DNA of 64,000 nt from Streptomyces flaveolus (GCF_014648815.1 NZ_BMRV01000001.1:496001-560000), one strand, 5' to 3'. Counted from the first letter of the stretch, positions 16,943 through 26,971 are shown. The notes: generated by a model not told the origin, from the sequence alone. A program made the numbers and translations.

Positions 16943-18033
16943 TGAAGCAGATCCTGTTCGCGGGAGTCATTGGCCTCTTCCTGACCTTGGTCGGCACCCC
17001 GCTGCTGATCAAGCTCCTGGCCCGCAAGGGCTACGGCCAGTACATCCGCGACGACGGCCCGCGCGAGCACGCCAGCAAGCGCGGTACGCCGACCATGGGT
17101 GGTATCGCCTTCATCCTGGCGACGGTCATCGCCTACTTCCTGGCCAAGGTGATCACCGGCTACCTGGACGAGGAGGCCGACGCGGGGCCGACCTTCTCGG
17201 GTCTGCTGGTGCTGGGCCTGATGGTCGGCATGGGCCTGGTCGGCTTCCTCGACGACTACATCAAGATCGTCAAGCGGCGTTCGCTGGGCCTGCGGGCCAA
17301 GGCGAAGATGGCCGGCCAGCTCATCGTCGGCATCGCCTTCGCGGTTCTCGCGCTCCAGTTCGCGGACAACCGCGGCAACACCCCGGCGTCCACCAAGCTG
17401 TCGTTCATCACCGACTTCGGCTGGACCATCGGCCCGGTGCTGTTCGTGGTCTGGGCGCTGTTCATGATCCTCGCCATGTCGAACGGCGTGAACCTCACCG
17501 ACGGTCTCGACGGCCTCGCCACCGGCGCCTCCGTCCTGGTCTTCGGCGCCTACACCTTCATCGGCGTCTGGCAGTTCCAGGAGTCCTGCGCCAACGCGCT
17601 GACCCTGACCAACCCGGGCGCCTGCTACGAGGTGCGCGATCCGCTCGACCTGGCGGTGGTCGCCTCCGCGCTGATGGGTTCCTGCCTCGGCTTCCTGTGG
17701 TGGAACACCTCGCCGGCCAAGATCTTCATGGGCGACACCGGATCGCTCGCGCTCGGCGGCGTGCTGGCGGGTCTCGCGATCTGCTCGCGCACCGAACTGC
17801 TGATGGCCATCCTCGGCGGCCTGTTCGTCCTGATCACCATGTCGGTGGTCATCCAGGTCGGCTCCTTCCGCCTCACCGGCAAGCGGGTCTTCCGAATGGC
17901 GCCACTTCAGCACCACTTCGAACTCAAAGGCTGGTCCGAGGTCCTTGTCGTGGTCCGTTTCTGGATCATCCAGGGCATCTGCGTGATCGTCGGACTCGGC
18001 CTCTTCTACGCGGGATGGGCAGCGGACAAGTGA
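16939..18033 (+). CDS. mraY: phospho-MurNAc-pentapeptide translocase MraY
   Basis: MraY transfers phospho-MurNAc-pentapeptide to undecaprenyl phosphate, giving lipid I. The 364-residue protein has about ten membrane helices and the family motifs [47 protein letters not shown] and [11 protein letters not shown]. The two consecutive ATG codons (16939, 16942) overlap the murF stop. A cytoplasmic or external loop containing [14 protein letters not shown] (about residues 215-230) resembles the insertion seen in other actinobacterial MraY. Identification is secure. Confidence 0.97.
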   Translation: MMKQILFAGVIGLFLTLVGTPLLIKLLARKGYGQYIRDDGPREHASKRGTPTMGGIAFILATVIAYFLAKVITGYLDEEADAGPTFSGLLVLGLMVGMGLVGFLDDYIKIVKRRSLGLRAKAKMAGQLIVGIAFAVLALQFADNRGNTPASTKLSFITDFGWTIGPVLFVVWALFMILAMSNGVNLTDGLDGLATGASVLVFGAYTFIGVWQFQESCANALTLTNPGACYEVRDPLDLAVVASALMGSCLGFLWWNTSPAKIFMGDTGSLALGGVLAGLAICSRTELLMAILGGLFVLITMSVVIQVGSFRLTGKRVFRMAPLQHHFELKGWSEVLVVVRFWIIQGICVIVGLGLFYAGWAADK

Positions 18034-19472
18034 CCTCCTCGGTGCCTTCGGAATTCACCGGCAAGCACGTCACCGTCGCCGGACTGGGCGTCTCCGGCGT
18101 CCCGGCGGCCAAGGTCCTGCACGGCCTCGGCGCACACGTCACCGTCGTCAACGACGGCGACGACGAGCGCGCGCGGACGCAGGCGGCCGAACTCGAGGCG
18201 CTCGGTGTCACCGTGCGCCTCGGCGACGGCACAGCAACCGACAGCGGCTCCGCCGCGGAGCTCCCCGAGGGCACCGAGCTGATCGTCACCGCACCCGGCT
18301 GGAAGCCGGACCATCCGCTGTTCGCCGCGGCCCACCGGGCGGGCGTCCCGGTCTGGGGCGACGTCGAACTGGCCTGGCGCCTGCGCGGCCCCGACGCCGC
18401 GCCCTGGCTGGCCGTCACCGGCACCAACGGCAAGACGACCACCGTCCAGATGCTGGCCTCCATCCTGAAGGCGGCCGGCCTGCGCACGGCCGCCGTCGGC
18501 AACATCGGCGTCTCCCTGCTGGACGCGGTCACCGGCGAGGAGAAGTACGACGTCCTCGCCGTGGAGCTGTCCAGCTACCAGCTCCACTGGGCGCCCTCCC
18601 TGCGCGCCCACTCGGCCGTGGTCCTCAACCTCGCGCCCGACCACCTCGACTGGCACGGCTCCATGGAGGCGTACGCGGCCGACAAGGGCCGGGTCTACGA
18701 GGGCAATCGCGTCGCCTGCGTCTACAACGTCGCCGACAAGGCCACCGAGGACCTGGTCCGCGCGGCCGACGTCGAAGAGGGCTGCCGGGCCGTCGGCTTC
18801 ACCCTGGGCACCCCCGGCCCCTCCCAACTCGGCGTCGTGGAAGGCATCCTGGTCGACCGCGCCTTCGTGGAGAACCGGCAGAAGAACGCCCAGGAGCTCG
18901 CCGAGGTCTCCGACGTCAACCCGCCGGCCCCGCACAACATCGCCAACGCCCTTGCCGCGGCGGCCCTCGCCCGCGCCTTCGGCGTCCCCGCGGCCGCCGT
19001 CCGCGACGGACTGCGGGCCTTCACGCCCGACGCCCACCGCATCGCGCACGTCGCCGACGTCGACGAGGTGGCGTACGTGGACGACTCCAAGGCCACCAAC
19101 ACCCATGCCGCCGAGGCCTCGTTGGCGGCCTACGAGTCGATCGTGTGGATCGCGGGCGGACTGGCGAAGGGCGCCACCTTCGATGAGCTCGTCGCGGGCG
19201 CTGCGAAGCGGCTGCGCGGCGTCGTCCTCATCGGCGCCGACCGCGCGCTGATCCGCGAAGCCCTGGCGCGACACGCCCCGGAAGTACCCGTGGTCGACCT
19301 CGACCGGACCGACACTGGGGCGATGCTCCAGGCCGTCCAGGAGGCCCAGCGGCTCGCGCGGCCCGGCGACACGGTGCTGCTGGCTCCGGCCTGTGCCTCC
19401 ATGGACATGTTCACCAACTACAACAAGCGCGGTGACGCGTTCGCGGAAGCCGTTCGCGAACTCGGCGCCTGA
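18015..19472 (+). CDS. murD: UDP-MurNAc-L-alanine--D-glutamate ligase MurD
   Basis: MurD adds D-glutamate to UDP-MurNAc-L-Ala. The 485-residue protein has an N-terminal Rossmann part ([18 protein letters not shown]), the ATP loop [64 protein letters not shown] and [11 protein letters not shown]. The ATG at 18015 overlaps mraY by 19 bases; the GTG at 18030 whose GTGA overlaps the mraY stop is an equally likely start. Neither has a strong ribosome site, suggesting coupling to mraY translation. Confidence 0.95.
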   Translation: MGSGQVTSSVPSEFTGKHVTVAGLGVSGVPAAKVLHGLGAHVTVVNDGDDERARTQAAELEALGVTVRLGDGTATDSGSAAELPEGTELIVTAPGWKPDHPLFAAAHRAGVPVWGDVELAWRLRGPDAAPWLAVTGTNGKTTTVQMLASILKAAGLRTAAVGNIGVSLLDAVTGEEKYDVLAVELSSYQLHWAPSLRAHSAVVLNLAPDHLDWHGSMEAYAADKGRVYEGNRVACVYNVADKATEDLVRAADVEEGCRAVGFTLGTPGPSQLGVVEGILVDRAFVENRQKNAQELAEVSDVNPPAPHNIANALAAAALARAFGVPAAAVRDGLRAFTPDAHRIAHVADVDEVAYVDDSKATNTHAAEASLAAYESIVWIAGGLAKGATFDELVAGAAKRLRGVVLIGADRALIREALARHAPEVPVVDLDRTDTGAMLQAVQEAQRLARPGDTVLLAPACASMDMFTNYNKRGDAFAEAVRELGA

Positions 19473-19548
19473 CCCGGCCGCTCCTGCGCCGGGTGATCTC
19501 GGGAGGGACGCGTGGGACGGTCCAGGCCGATGTACAGCGGAGGCCGCG

Positions 19549-20919
19549 ATGCCCGGTAGCCGCACCGGACGTCCGCCCGTGCAGCGGGCCGTCAAACGGC
19601 CGCCCGCGTCGGGGCCCCCGCACGAGAACCCGGTCCTCGGCCTCTACCTCCGACTCCGCCGCGCCTGGGACCGGCCGCTGACCGCCTACTACCTGATCTT
19701 CGGCGGCAGTCTGCTGATCACCGTGCTCGGCCTGGTGATGGTCTACTCGGCCTCCCAGATCACCGCGCTCCAGCTCTCCCTGCCCGGCTCGTACTTCTTC
19801 CGCAAGCAGTTCCTGGCCGCCCTGATCGGCACCGGGCTGCTGGTGGCCGCGATGCGGATGCCGGTGAAACTGCACCGGGCGCTGGCCTACCCCATTCTCG
19901 CCGGTGCCGTCTTCCTGATGATCCTCGTGCAGGTGCCGGGGATAGGGATGGCGGTCAACGGCAACCAGAACTGGATCTCCCTGGGCGGCTCCTTCCAGAT
20001 CCAGCCGAGCGAGTTCGGCAAGCTCGCCCTGGTGCTGTGGGGCGCCGACCTGCTCGCGCGCAAGCAGGACAAGAAGCTGCTGACCCAGTGGAAGCACATG
20101 CTCGTGCCCCTGGTGCCGGCCGCCTTCATGCTGCTCGGGCTGATCATGATCGGCGGCGACATGGGGACGGCGATCATCCTCACGGCGATCCTCTTCGGCC
20201 TGCTCTGGCTGGCGGGCGCGCCCACCCGGCTGTTCGCCGGGGTGCTCTCCGTCGCCGCGCTGCTCGGCGTGATCCTCATCAAGACCAGCCCCAACCGCAT
20301 GGCCCGGCTGAACTGCATCGGCGCCACCGACCCCGGCCCGGGCGACTCCTGCTGGCAGGCCGTGCACGGCATCTACGCCCTCGCCTCGGGCGGACTGTTC
20401 GGATCCGGGATCGGCGCCAGCGTGGAGAAATGGGGCGAACTCCCCGAAGCGCACACCGACTTCATCTTCGCCGTCACCGGTGAGGAACTGGGCCTGGCGG
20501 GGACGCTGTCGGTGCTCGCCCTGTTCGCGGCTCTAGGCTATGCGGGTATCCGCGTGGCCGGACGCACGGAGGACCCCTTCGTCAGGTATGCCGCGGGAGG
20601 CGTGACCACCTGGATCACGGCCCAGGCCGTGATCAACATCGGTGCGGTCCTCGGACTGCTGCCGATCGCCGGTGTCCCCCTCCCGCTGTTCTCCTACGGA
20701 GGATCCGCCCTGCTGCCGACCATGTTCGCCATCGGTCTGCTCATCGCCTTCGCACGCGACGAGCCCGGTGCGCGGGCGGCGCTTGCGCTGCGGCAACCTC
20801 GCTTTGGTAGAAAGCGGGGAACGGGGGGAACCGGGGGCTCCGGGCCCAAGCGGAACCCCCGGAGTTGGAACACGATGCGACGGCGCGCCTCGGCGGCGCG
20901 CTCGTCCGGAGAGCGGTGA
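19549..20919 (+). CDS. ftsW: septal peptidoglycan glycosyltransferase FtsW
   Basis: FtsW is the SEDS-family polymerase of lipid II at the division septum, partnered with FtsI. The 456-residue protein has ten predicted membrane helices starting near residue 40 (YYLIFGGSLLITVLGLVMVY). Family motifs include GNQNWISLGG, QPSEFGKLALVLWGA, GGDMGTAIIL, EAHTDFIFAVTGEELGL and PLPLFSYGGSALLPTMFAIG. The ATG at 19549 has GGAGG at about 19539. The Arg/Gly/Ser-rich C-terminal tail of about 55 residues is cytoplasmic. In Streptomyces FtsW is needed mainly for sporulation septa (family knowledge). Confidence 0.95.
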   Translation: MPGSRTGRPPVQRAVKRPPASGPPHENPVLGLYLRLRRAWDRPLTAYYLIFGGSLLITVLGLVMVYSASQITALQLSLPGSYFFRKQFLAALIGTGLLVAAMRMPVKLHRALAYPILAGAVFLMILVQVPGIGMAVNGNQNWISLGGSFQIQPSEFGKLALVLWGADLLARKQDKKLLTQWKHMLVPLVPAAFMLLGLIMIGGDMGTAIILTAILFGLLWLAGAPTRLFAGVLSVAALLGVILIKTSPNRMARLNCIGATDPGPGDSCWQAVHGIYALASGGLFGSGIGASVEKWGELPEAHTDFIFAVTGEELGLAGTLSVLALFAALGYAGIRVAGRTEDPFVRYAAGGVTTWITAQAVINIGAVLGLLPIAGVPLPLFSYGGSALLPTMFAIGLLIAFARDEPGARAALALRQPRFGRKRGTGGTGGSGPKRNPRSWNTMRRRASAARSSGER

Positions 20920-20925
20920 ATTTCG

Positions 20926-22020
20926 GTGCATGTCGTACTCGCCGGCGGAGGAACCGCGGGCCACATCGAGCCCGCGCTCGCCCTCGCGGACGCCCTGCGC
21001 AGGCAGGATCCGACCGTGGGCATCACAGCCCTGGGCACGGAACGCGGTCTGGAGACCCGGCTGGTGCCCGAGCGCGGATACGAGCTGGCGCTGATCCCGG
21101 CCGTCCCGCTGCCGCGCAAGCCCACGCCCGAGCTGATCACCGTCCCGGGCCGGCTGCGCGGCACCATCAAGGCGGCCGAGCAGGTCCTGGAACGCACCAA
21201 GGCGGACGCCGTGGTCGGCTTCGGCGGCTACGTCGCGCTGCCCGGCTACCTGGCGGCCAAGCGGCTCGGCGTGCCGATCGTGATCCACGAGGCCAACGCC
21301 CGGCCCGGACTGGCCAACAAGATCGGCTCCCGGTACGCCGCCCAGGTCGCCGTCTCCACGCCGGACAGCAAGCTGCGCAACTCCCGCTACATCGGCATCC
21401 CGCTGCGCCGCTCCATCTCCACCCTGGACCGGGCCGCCGTACGCCCCGAGGCCCGCGCCGCGTTCGGCCTCGACCCCAATCTGCCCACGCTGCTGGTCTC
21501 CGGCGGCTCGCAGGGCGCCCGGCGCCTCAACGAGGTGGTCCAGCAGGTCGCGCCGTGGCTCCAGCAGGCCGGCATCCAGATCCTGCACGCGGTCGGACCG
21601 AAGAACGAACTGCCGCAGGTCCACCAGATGCCGGGGATGCCCCCGTACATCCCGGTAAGTTACCTGGACCGGATGGACCTCGCGTACGCCGCGGCCGACA
21701 TGATGCTCTGCCGCGCGGGCGCGATGACCGTCGCCGAACTCTCCGCCGTCGGACTCCCGGCCGCCTACGTCCCGCTGCCCATCGGCAACGGCGAACAGCG
21801 GCTGAACGCCCAGCCGGTGGTGAAGGCCGGCGGCGGACTGCTGGTCGACGACGCGGAACTGACGCCCGAGTGGGTGCAGCACAACGTCCTGCCCGTGCTC
21901 GCCGATCCGCACCGGCTGTTCGAGATGTCCCGCGCCGCCGCCGAGTTCGGCCGCCGGGACGCCGACGACCTCCTCGTCGGCATGGTGTACGAGGCGATCG
22001 CCGCCCGTGCACACCGCTGA
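20926..22020 (+). CDS. murG: UDP-GlcNAc transferase MurG
   Basis: MurG adds GlcNAc to lipid I, making lipid II, at the inner face of the membrane. The 364-residue GT-B fold protein begins [20 protein letters not shown] with the glycine-rich acceptor loop, has [45 protein letters not shown], and the UDP-GlcNAc site [15 protein letters not shown] followed by [10 protein letters not shown]. The GTG at 20926 lies 6 bases after the ftsW stop with GGAGAG upstream. Length fits the family. Confidence 0.96.
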   Translation: MHVVLAGGGTAGHIEPALALADALRRQDPTVGITALGTERGLETRLVPERGYELALIPAVPLPRKPTPELITVPGRLRGTIKAAEQVLERTKADAVVGFGGYVALPGYLAAKRLGVPIVIHEANARPGLANKIGSRYAAQVAVSTPDSKLRNSRYIGIPLRRSISTLDRAAVRPEARAAFGLDPNLPTLLVSGGSQGARRLNEVVQQVAPWLQQAGIQILHAVGPKNELPQVHQMPGMPPYIPVSYLDRMDLAYAAADMMLCRAGAMTVAELSAVGLPAAYVPLPIGNGEQRLNAQPVVKAGGGLLVDDAELTPEWVQHNVLPVLADPHRLFEMSRAAAEFGRRDADDLLVGMVYEAIAARAHR

Positions 22021-22045
22021 GGACGCATGACGGAAGGCAGGGAGC

Positions 22046-22840
22046 GTGGCCGGACCGACCACCGCCGCACGCGGTGAACGCCAGCAGGAGTCGTCCGGCC
22101 CGCCCGGCACCGGGCGGTTCGGGCCGCCCCGTCTTCGTACGATCATCATCCTGGCCGTCGCTCTCGTGCTCGCCGGAGGGGTGACGCTCTGGGTGCTGTA
22201 CGGGTCGAACTGGCTCCGCGTGGAACGGGTGTCGGTCTCCGGCACCCGGGTCCTGACGCCGGATCAGGTCCGCGAGGCCGCCGACGTGCCCGTCGGGGAC
22301 GCGCTGGTCTCCGTCGACACCGAGGGGATCGAGGCCCGGCTCACCCGGAAATTGCCCCGCATCGACGAGGTCGACGTGGTGCGTTCCTGGCCCGACGGAA
22401 TCGCGTTGAAAGTGACCGAGCGTACCCCGGTTCTCGTGGTGCAAAAAGGCCGAAACTTCGTGGAAGTGGACGATGAAGGCGTCCGCTACGCCACGGTTTC
22501 CCGGGCTCCGAAAGGCGTGCCCGCACTGAAATTGGAGCCCGCCCGGTCGGGCCCGGCCGCGGCGAGTCTGCGCCGCTTCGGCGAGGACCGCCTGGTGCGC
22601 GAGGCGGTACGGGCCGCGGGGGCCGTCCCGGACGCGGTCGCGCGGCGGACGCGCCTGGTCAAGGTCCGTTCCTACGACGACATCTCGCTGGAGCTGGGCG
22701 ACGGCCGGACCGTGGCCTGGGGGAGCGGCGAACAGGGCGAGCGGAAGGCCCGGGCGCTCACCGCGCTGATGAAAGCGACGCCCGGCGCGCGGCACTTCGA
22801 CGTGAGCGTTCCCACCGCCCCCGCGTCATCGGGGAGTTGA
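22046..22840 (+). CDS. ftsQ: cell division protein FtsQ
   Basis: FtsQ is a bitopic septal protein that recruits FtsL and DivIC. The 264-residue protein has a cytoplasmic tail of about 30 residues, one membrane helix (IIILAVALVLAGGVTLWVLY), a POTRA domain (VERVSVSGTRVLTPDQVREA, ending near VTERTPVLVV) and an FtsQ domain. The GTG at 22046 follows GGCAGGGAG. The stretch 22340-22540 uses more A/T-ending codons than its neighbours. As ftsZ transcription in Streptomyces is reported to start partly near here, this part may be constrained by regulatory sequence as well as by coding (inference). Confidence 0.93.
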   Translation: MAGPTTAARGERQQESSGPPGTGRFGPPRLRTIIILAVALVLAGGVTLWVLYGSNWLRVERVSVSGTRVLTPDQVREAADVPVGDALVSVDTEGIEARLTRKLPRIDEVDVVRSWPDGIALKVTERTPVLVVQKGRNFVEVDDEGVRYATVSRAPKGVPALKLEPARSGPAAASLRRFGEDRLVREAVRAAGAVPDAVARRTRLVKVRSYDDISLELGDGRTVAWGSGEQGERKARALTALMKATPGARHFDVSVPTAPASSGS

Positions 22841-22868
22841 CGGGTATACGTGCAGGCCAGCACCCTGG

Positions 22869-22897
22869 TTGGGCAGCGCTACGGCTGATCACATAGG
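22869..22897 (+). promoter_or_regulatory. ftsZ promoter candidate A
   Basis: TTGGGC (22869-22874), 17 bases, CATAGG (22892-22897); TAGGGT two bases on is an alternative -10. The -10 region is covered by the BldD-like box. Confidence 0.45.
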
Positions 22898-22901
22898 GTG
22901 A
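22889..22901. promoter_or_regulatory. BldD-like operator upstream of ftsZ
   Basis: TCACATAGGGTGA is a TCAC-N5-GTGA inverted repeat. It matches the published BldD consensus TnACnCWGnGTnA at 8 of 9 constrained positions. It overlaps the -10 of promoter candidate A. BldD with c-di-GMP represses ftsZ and other sporulation genes during vegetative growth (family knowledge). Confidence 0.65.
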
Positions 22902-22930
22902 AAAGAAAAACGGGAGGTTCGGCGTGTTCG

Positions 22931-22959
22931 TTGAACGCGCGCCACTTGTCGACTTAGTG
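22931..22959 (+). promoter_or_regulatory. ftsZ promoter candidate B
   Basis: TTGAAC (22931-22936), 17 bases, TTAGTG (22954-22959). It is followed directly by two inverted repeats. Confidence 0.45.
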
Positions 22960-22990
22960 TCCTGTTCAGAAGACTCCAAGGAACAGACAC
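22957..22990. repeat. inverted repeat in the ftsZ leader, with a GACAC motif
   Basis: GTGTC-C-TGTTC (22957-22967) and GAACAGACAC (22981-22990) pair with one bulged C across 13 bases. The right arm contains GACAC (22986-22990), the core of published WhiA sites; a second GACAC is at 23097-23101. Confidence 0.5.
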
Positions 22991-22996
22991 ACTGGT

Positions 22997-23021
22997 AACC
23001 CTAAACTTCAGCGTTAGGGTT
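22997..23021. repeat. 8-bp inverted repeat in the ftsZ leader
   Basis: AACCCTAA (22997-23004) and TTAGGGTT (23014-23021) are perfect complements around 9 bases. This A/T-rich element stands out in a GC-rich leader and is a candidate operator or promoter element. The remainder of 23022-23127 is untranslated leader. Confidence 0.5.
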
Positions 23022-23127
23022 CGGGTCGGCGCTACGGACCGTCCCATTCGGCATCAGTCGTCGGGTCGCAGGGCATCAGTGCTCCGGTGATCCGACGACA
23101 CGTAACTCGAGGCGAGAGGCCTTCGAC

Positions 23128-24330
23128 GTGGCAGCACCGCAGAACTACCTCGCAGTCATCAAAGTCATCGGTGTCGGCGGCGGTGGTGTCAATGCCATCA
23201 ACCGGATGATCGAGGTCGGTCTCAAGGGCGTCGAGTTCATCGCCATCAACACCGACGCGCAAGCTCTGTTGATGAGCGACGCCGACGTCAAGCTGGACGT
23301 CGGCCGCGAACTCACCCGCGGACTCGGCGCCGGAGCCAACCCGGCCGTCGGCCGCAAGGCCGCCGAGGACCACCGCGAGGAGATCGAGGAGGTCCTCAAG
23401 GGGGCCGACATGGTCTTCGTGACGGCCGGTGAAGGCGGCGGCACCGGCACCGGCGGAGCACCCGTCGTGGCCAACATCGCCCGCTCGCTCGGCGCCCTCA
23501 CCATCGGCGTGGTCACGCGCCCGTTCACCTTCGAGGGACGGCGCCGCGCCAACCAGGCGGAGGACGGCATCGCCGAACTCCGCGAAGAGGTCGACACCCT
23601 CATCGTCATCCCCAACGACCGGCTGCTGTCCATCTCGGACCGTCAGGTCAGCGTGCTCGACGCGTTCAAGTCCGCCGACCAGGTGCTGCTGTCCGGTGTG
23701 CAGGGCATCACCGACCTCATCACCACGCCGGGCCTGATCAACCTGGACTTCGCCGACGTCAAGTCGGTCATGTCCGAGGCCGGTTCGGCCCTCATGGGCA
23801 TCGGCTCGGCCCGCGGCGACGACCGCGCGGTGGCCGCGGCCGAGATGGCGATCTCCTCGCCTCTCCTCGAGGCGTCCATCGACGGCGCCCGCGGCGTGCT
23901 GCTCTCCATCTCCGGCGGCTCCGACCTCGGCCTGTTCGAGATCAACGAGGCCGCCCAGCTGGTCAGTGAGGCCGCGCACCCCGAGGCCAACATCATCTTC
24001 GGCGCGGTCATCGACGACGCCCTCGGCGACGAGGTGCGGGTCACCGTGATCGCGGCCGGCTTCGACGGGGGCCAGCCGCCGTCCAAGCGGGACAACGTCC
24101 TCGGCTCGGCCTCGGCCAAGCGCGAGGAGCCCGCCCCGGCACGGCAGCCCGAGAGCCGCCCGTCCTTCGGCTCGCTCGGCAGCGTCAAGCCGAAGGAGGA
24201 GCCGGAGCCGGTCCCGGCACCCGAGCCGGTCAGCGACCTGCCGCCGGTCGCCCCGCCGCCGGTCCCGCCGTCCCGGACCTACTCGGACAGCGCGGCCGAG
24301 GAACTGGACGTGCCGGACTTCCTGAAGTGA
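23128..24330 (+). CDS. ftsZ: cell division GTPase FtsZ
   Basis: FtsZ is the tubulin-like GTPase that builds the Z-ring; in Streptomyces it forms ladders of rings in aerial hyphae. The 400-residue protein has [19 protein letters not shown], the tubulin signature GGGTGTG at residues 103-109, [12 protein letters not shown], the T7 loop region [13 protein letters not shown], and a variable Pro/Glu-rich linker. It ends in DVPDFLK, the conserved C-terminal peptide that binds SepF. The GTG at 23128 follows GAGAGG. It has a 287-base regulated leader. The GTGA overlap with the next gene couples pgeF translation to it. Confidence 0.98.
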   Translation: MAAPQNYLAVIKVIGVGGGGVNAINRMIEVGLKGVEFIAINTDAQALLMSDADVKLDVGRELTRGLGAGANPAVGRKAAEDHREEIEEVLKGADMVFVTAGEGGGTGTGGAPVVANIARSLGALTIGVVTRPFTFEGRRRANQAEDGIAELREEVDTLIVIPNDRLLSISDRQVSVLDAFKSADQVLLSGVQGITDLITTPGLINLDFADVKSVMSEAGSALMGIGSARGDDRAVAAAEMAISSPLLEASIDGARGVLLSISGGSDLGLFEINEAAQLVSEAAHPEANIIFGAVIDDALGDEVRVTVIAAGFDGGQPPSKRDNVLGSASAKREEPAPARQPESRPSFGSLGSVKPKEEPEPVPAPEPVSDLPPVAPPPVPPSRTYSDSAAEELDVPDFLK

Positions 24331-25055
24331 TAGGACAGCGCGACACCGTGAACGGCGCGCACTTCGGCTTCACCGACCGGTGGGGCGGAGTGAGCGCCGT
24401 TCCGTACGAGGAGCTCAACCTCGGCGGCGCGGTCGGCGACGACCCGGCCGCCGTGACGGCCAACCGCGAACTGGCCGCGAAGTCGCTGGGCGTCGACCCG
24501 GCCCGGGTGGTCTGGATGAACCAGGTGCACGGGGCCGACGTCGCCGTGGTCGACGCCCCCTGGGGGGACCGCCCGGTCCCGCGGGTCGACGCGGTGGTCA
24601 CCGCCGAACGCGGTCTCGCCCTCGCCGTCCTCACCGCCGACTGCGTACCCGTCCTCCTCGCCGACCCCGTCGCCGGCGTCGCCGCCGCGGCACACGCGGG
24701 CCGGCCCGGCCTGGTCGCCGGGGTCGTCCCCGCCGCCGTAGGGGCCATGACCGAACTCGGCGCCGACCCCGCCCGGATCGTCGCCCGCACCGGACCCGCC
24801 GTGTGCGGCCGGTGCTACGAGGTGCCCGAGGAGATGCGTGCCGAGGTCGCCGCGGTCGAACCGGCGGCGCACGCCGTGACGAGCTGGGGCACTCCGGCCC
24901 TCGACGTGAGCGCCGGAGTGCACGCGCAGCTCGAGCGGCTCGGGGTGTGCGACCGGGCGCAGTCGCCGGTGTGCACCCGGGAGTCGAAGGACCACTTCTC
25001 GTACCGACGCGACCGCACCACCGGGCGGCTCGCGGGCTATGTCTGGCTGGACTGA
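24327..25055 (+). CDS. pgeF: laccase-domain protein YlmD/PgeF
   Basis: This 242-residue protein belongs to the LACC1/YlmD/PgeF family. Members show purine nucleoside phosphorylase/adenosine deaminase activity, and E. coli PgeF removes wrong amino acids from UDP-MurNAc precursors. Metal-site residues are visible in MNQVHGADV (His), [11 protein letters not shown] (Cys) and [13 protein letters not shown] (His); the last differs from the usual HAGWRG by having RP. The GTG at 24327 overlaps the ftsZ stop. Either role fits a dcw location; which applies here is not shown. Confidence 0.88.
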   Translation: MIGQRDTVNGAHFGFTDRWGGVSAVPYEELNLGGAVGDDPAAVTANRELAAKSLGVDPARVVWMNQVHGADVAVVDAPWGDRPVPRVDAVVTAERGLALAVLTADCVPVLLADPVAGVAAAAHAGRPGLVAGVVPAAVGAMTELGADPARIVARTGPAVCGRCYEVPEEMRAEVAAVEPAAHAVTSWGTPALDVSAGVHAQLERLGVCDRAQSPVCTRESKDHFSYRRDRTTGRLAGYVWLD

Positions 25056-25061
25056 TGGGGC

Positions 25062-25781
25062 ATGACGGACCGTAAGGACGAACTCGCCGGAAATCTGGCG
25101 AAAGTGGAAGAGCGCATCGCCGCCGCGTGCGAGGCCGCGGGCCGGCGTCGCGACGAAGTGACCCTGATCGTGGTCACCAAGACCTACCCGGCCGACGATG
25201 TGCGCATTCTCTCCGGACTCGGCGTGCGCCACGTCGCCGAGAACCGCGACCAGGACGCGGCACCCAAGGCCGCCGCCTGCTCGGATCTGCCGCTTTCGTG
25301 GCACTTTGTCGGTCAGTTGCAGACCAACAAGGTGCGGTCCGTGGTCGGTTACGCGGATGTCGTGCAGTCCGTCGACCGGGCCAAGCTCGTCACGGCTCTG
25401 TCGAGGGAGGCGGTGCGCGCCGGCCGCGAGGTGGGGGTGCTCCTCCAGGTGGCGCTCGACGCAGGGGAGAGCGCGCGCGGCGAGCGCGGTGGCGTCGCGC
25501 CCGCGGGAATCGAAGAGTTGGCCGATCTGGTCGCCGGGTCGGACGGACTTCGGCTCGACGGACTGATGACCGTGGCGCCGCTCACCGGCGAGTACGCCGG
25601 ACGGCAACGGGACGCGTTCGAGCACCTCATGGATTTGTCGACCCACCTGCGCCGAGCCCATCCGGCTGCGAACATGGTTTCCGCAGGGATGAGTGCGGAC
25701 CTCGAACAGGCCGTGGCCGCCGGAGCGACACATGTACGCGTCGGCACCGCGGTACTCGGAGTCCGACCCAGGCTCGGGTAA
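25062..25781 (+). CDS. PLP homeostasis protein, YggS/YlmE family
   Basis: This 239-residue single-domain TIM barrel is of the PLPBP family, which binds pyridoxal phosphate without known catalysis and controls PLP and amino-acid balance. The PLP lysine is Lys40 in LIVVTKTYP. Other conserved parts are WHFVGQLQTNK, VQSVDRAKL, GLMTVAP and SAGMSADLEQAVAAGATHVRVG. The usual GENYVQE segment is AENRDQDA here, a conservative change. The ATG at 25062 lies 6 bases after pgeF. YlmE has also been linked to septation in Streptomyces (family knowledge). Confidence 0.92.
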   Translation: MTDRKDELAGNLAKVEERIAAACEAAGRRRDEVTLIVVTKTYPADDVRILSGLGVRHVAENRDQDAAPKAAACSDLPLSWHFVGQLQTNKVRSVVGYADVVQSVDRAKLVTALSREAVRAGREVGVLLQVALDAGESARGERGGVAPAGIEELADLVAGSDGLRLDGLMTVAPLTGEYAGRQRDAFEHLMDLSTHLRRAHPAANMVSAGMSADLEQAVAAGATHVRVGTAVLGVRPRLG

Positions 25782-25850
25782 CGTCGCCAAGAAGTCGGAC
25801 CACAGCAGAAAATATGGTCATTACCGCCGAAAGGCGGAGGCAACGACCTA

Positions 25851-25888
25851 GTGGATCGCAGGCATTTGGCAGTCGTCAGCCGATCCAC
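25851..25888. repeat. 8-bp inverted repeat upstream of sepF
   Basis: GTGGATCG (25851-25858) and CGATCCAC (25881-25888) flank a 22-base loop, ending 22 bases before the sepF ATG. A smaller CCGCC-GAAA-GGCGG hairpin is at 25823-25836. The stem could shape translation or be a regulator site. Confidence 0.45.
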
Positions 25889-25910
25889 CACAGAGCGGAG
25901 GACTCAGAGC

Positions 25911-26552
25911 ATGGCCGGCGCGATGCGCAAGATGGCGGTCTACCTCGGCCTCGTGGAGGACGATGGGTACGACGGCCGGGGGTTCGACCCCGACGACGAT
26001 TTCGAACCCGAACTGGACCCGGAGCCCGAGCGGGACCACCGGCGGCACGAACCGGCGCACCAGTCGCACGGTTCACATCAGCCCCAAAGGGACGAAGAGG
26101 TAAGAATCGTCCAACCGCCCGTGCAGCGCGAGCCGGTGCCCCGTTCCGCTTCGCTCGGGGCGGAATCGGGCCGCCCGGCGCGCATCGCGCCCGTGGCATC
26201 CATCACACAAGAACGCGCAAGCCTGGAAAAGAGCGCACCGGTCATCATGCCCAAGGTCGTGTCCGAACGAGAGCCCTACCGGATCACCACACTTCACCCC
26301 CGGACCTACAACGAGGCCCGTACCATCGGGGAACACTTCCGTGAGGGCACGCCGGTGATCATGAATCTCACTGAGATGGATGACACAGATGCGAAGCGAC
26401 TTGTCGACTTTGCGGCCGGTTTGGTGTTTGGTCTTCACGGCAGTATCGAGCGGGTGACGCAGAAGGTGTTCCTGCTGTCTCCTGCTAACGTCGATGTCAC
26501 GGCGGAGGACAAGGCCCGCATCGCAGAGGGCGGGTTCTTCAACCAGAGCTGA
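25911..26552 (+). CDS. sepF: cell division protein SepF
   Basis: SepF anchors FtsZ to the membrane and bundles filaments. The 213-residue protein has an N-terminal amphipathic stretch ([18 protein letters not shown]), an acidic then His/Gln-rich linker (residues 15-110), and the C-terminal SepF (DUF552) domain at about residues 115-205, including [37 protein letters not shown] and [12 protein letters not shown]. The ATG at 25911 follows GGAG; an earlier GTG at 25851 lies inside the inverted repeat and adds nothing conserved. It is the main of the several SepF-type genes known in Streptomyces. Confidence 0.95.
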   Translation: MAGAMRKMAVYLGLVEDDGYDGRGFDPDDDFEPELDPEPERDHRRHEPAHQSHGSHQPQRDEEVRIVQPPVQREPVPRSASLGAESGRPARIAPVASITQERASLEKSAPVIMPKVVSEREPYRITTLHPRTYNEARTIGEHFREGTPVIMNLTEMDDTDAKRLVDFAAGLVFGLHGSIERVTQKVFLLSPANVDVTAEDKARIAEGGFFNQS

Positions 26553-26631
26553 GACGCACGACCGGTTAGAGCAAGAGCACGGATCCGAGGACGGGTCCGA
26601 GAGATGGTTCAGGGGAGAGGGAAGCACAGGC

Positions 26632-26916
26632 ATGAGCGTGGTCCTGGATGTCGTCTACATCGCGCTGATGTGCTTTCTCATCGTGCTCATCTTCCGGTTG
26701 GTCATGGACTACGTCTTCCAGTTCGCCCGCTCGTGGCAACCCGGCAAGGCGATGGTGGTCGTTCTGGAGGCCACCTACACTGTCACCGATCCACCGTTGA
26801 AGCTTCTGCGGCGGTTCATCCCGCCGCTGCGTCTCGGGGGCGTGGCGCTCGACCTGTCCTTCTTCGTACTGATGATCATCGTTTACATCCTGATCTATAT
26901 CGTGAGCCGGCTGTGA
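26632..26916 (+). CDS. sepG: YggT-family membrane protein SepG/YlmG
   Basis: This 94-residue protein has two membrane helices (residues 4-26 and 72-93) around a loop with LLRRFIPPLRLGG, the YggT signature. In Streptomyces the protein (SepG) helps place SsgB at future septa and affects nucleoid shape (family knowledge). The ATG at 26632 follows GGGGAGAGGGAAG. It lies between sepF and divIVA, the standard order. Confidence 0.93.
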   Translation: MSVVLDVVYIALMCFLIVLIFRLVMDYVFQFARSWQPGKAMVVVLEATYTVTDPPLKLLRRFIPPLRLGGVALDLSFFVLMIIVYILIYIVSRL

Positions 26917-26971
26917 GCGATGAGAGAGATACGGGCTTGCCGAATGCCGACGACTACGTTGAGGTGAAGAG

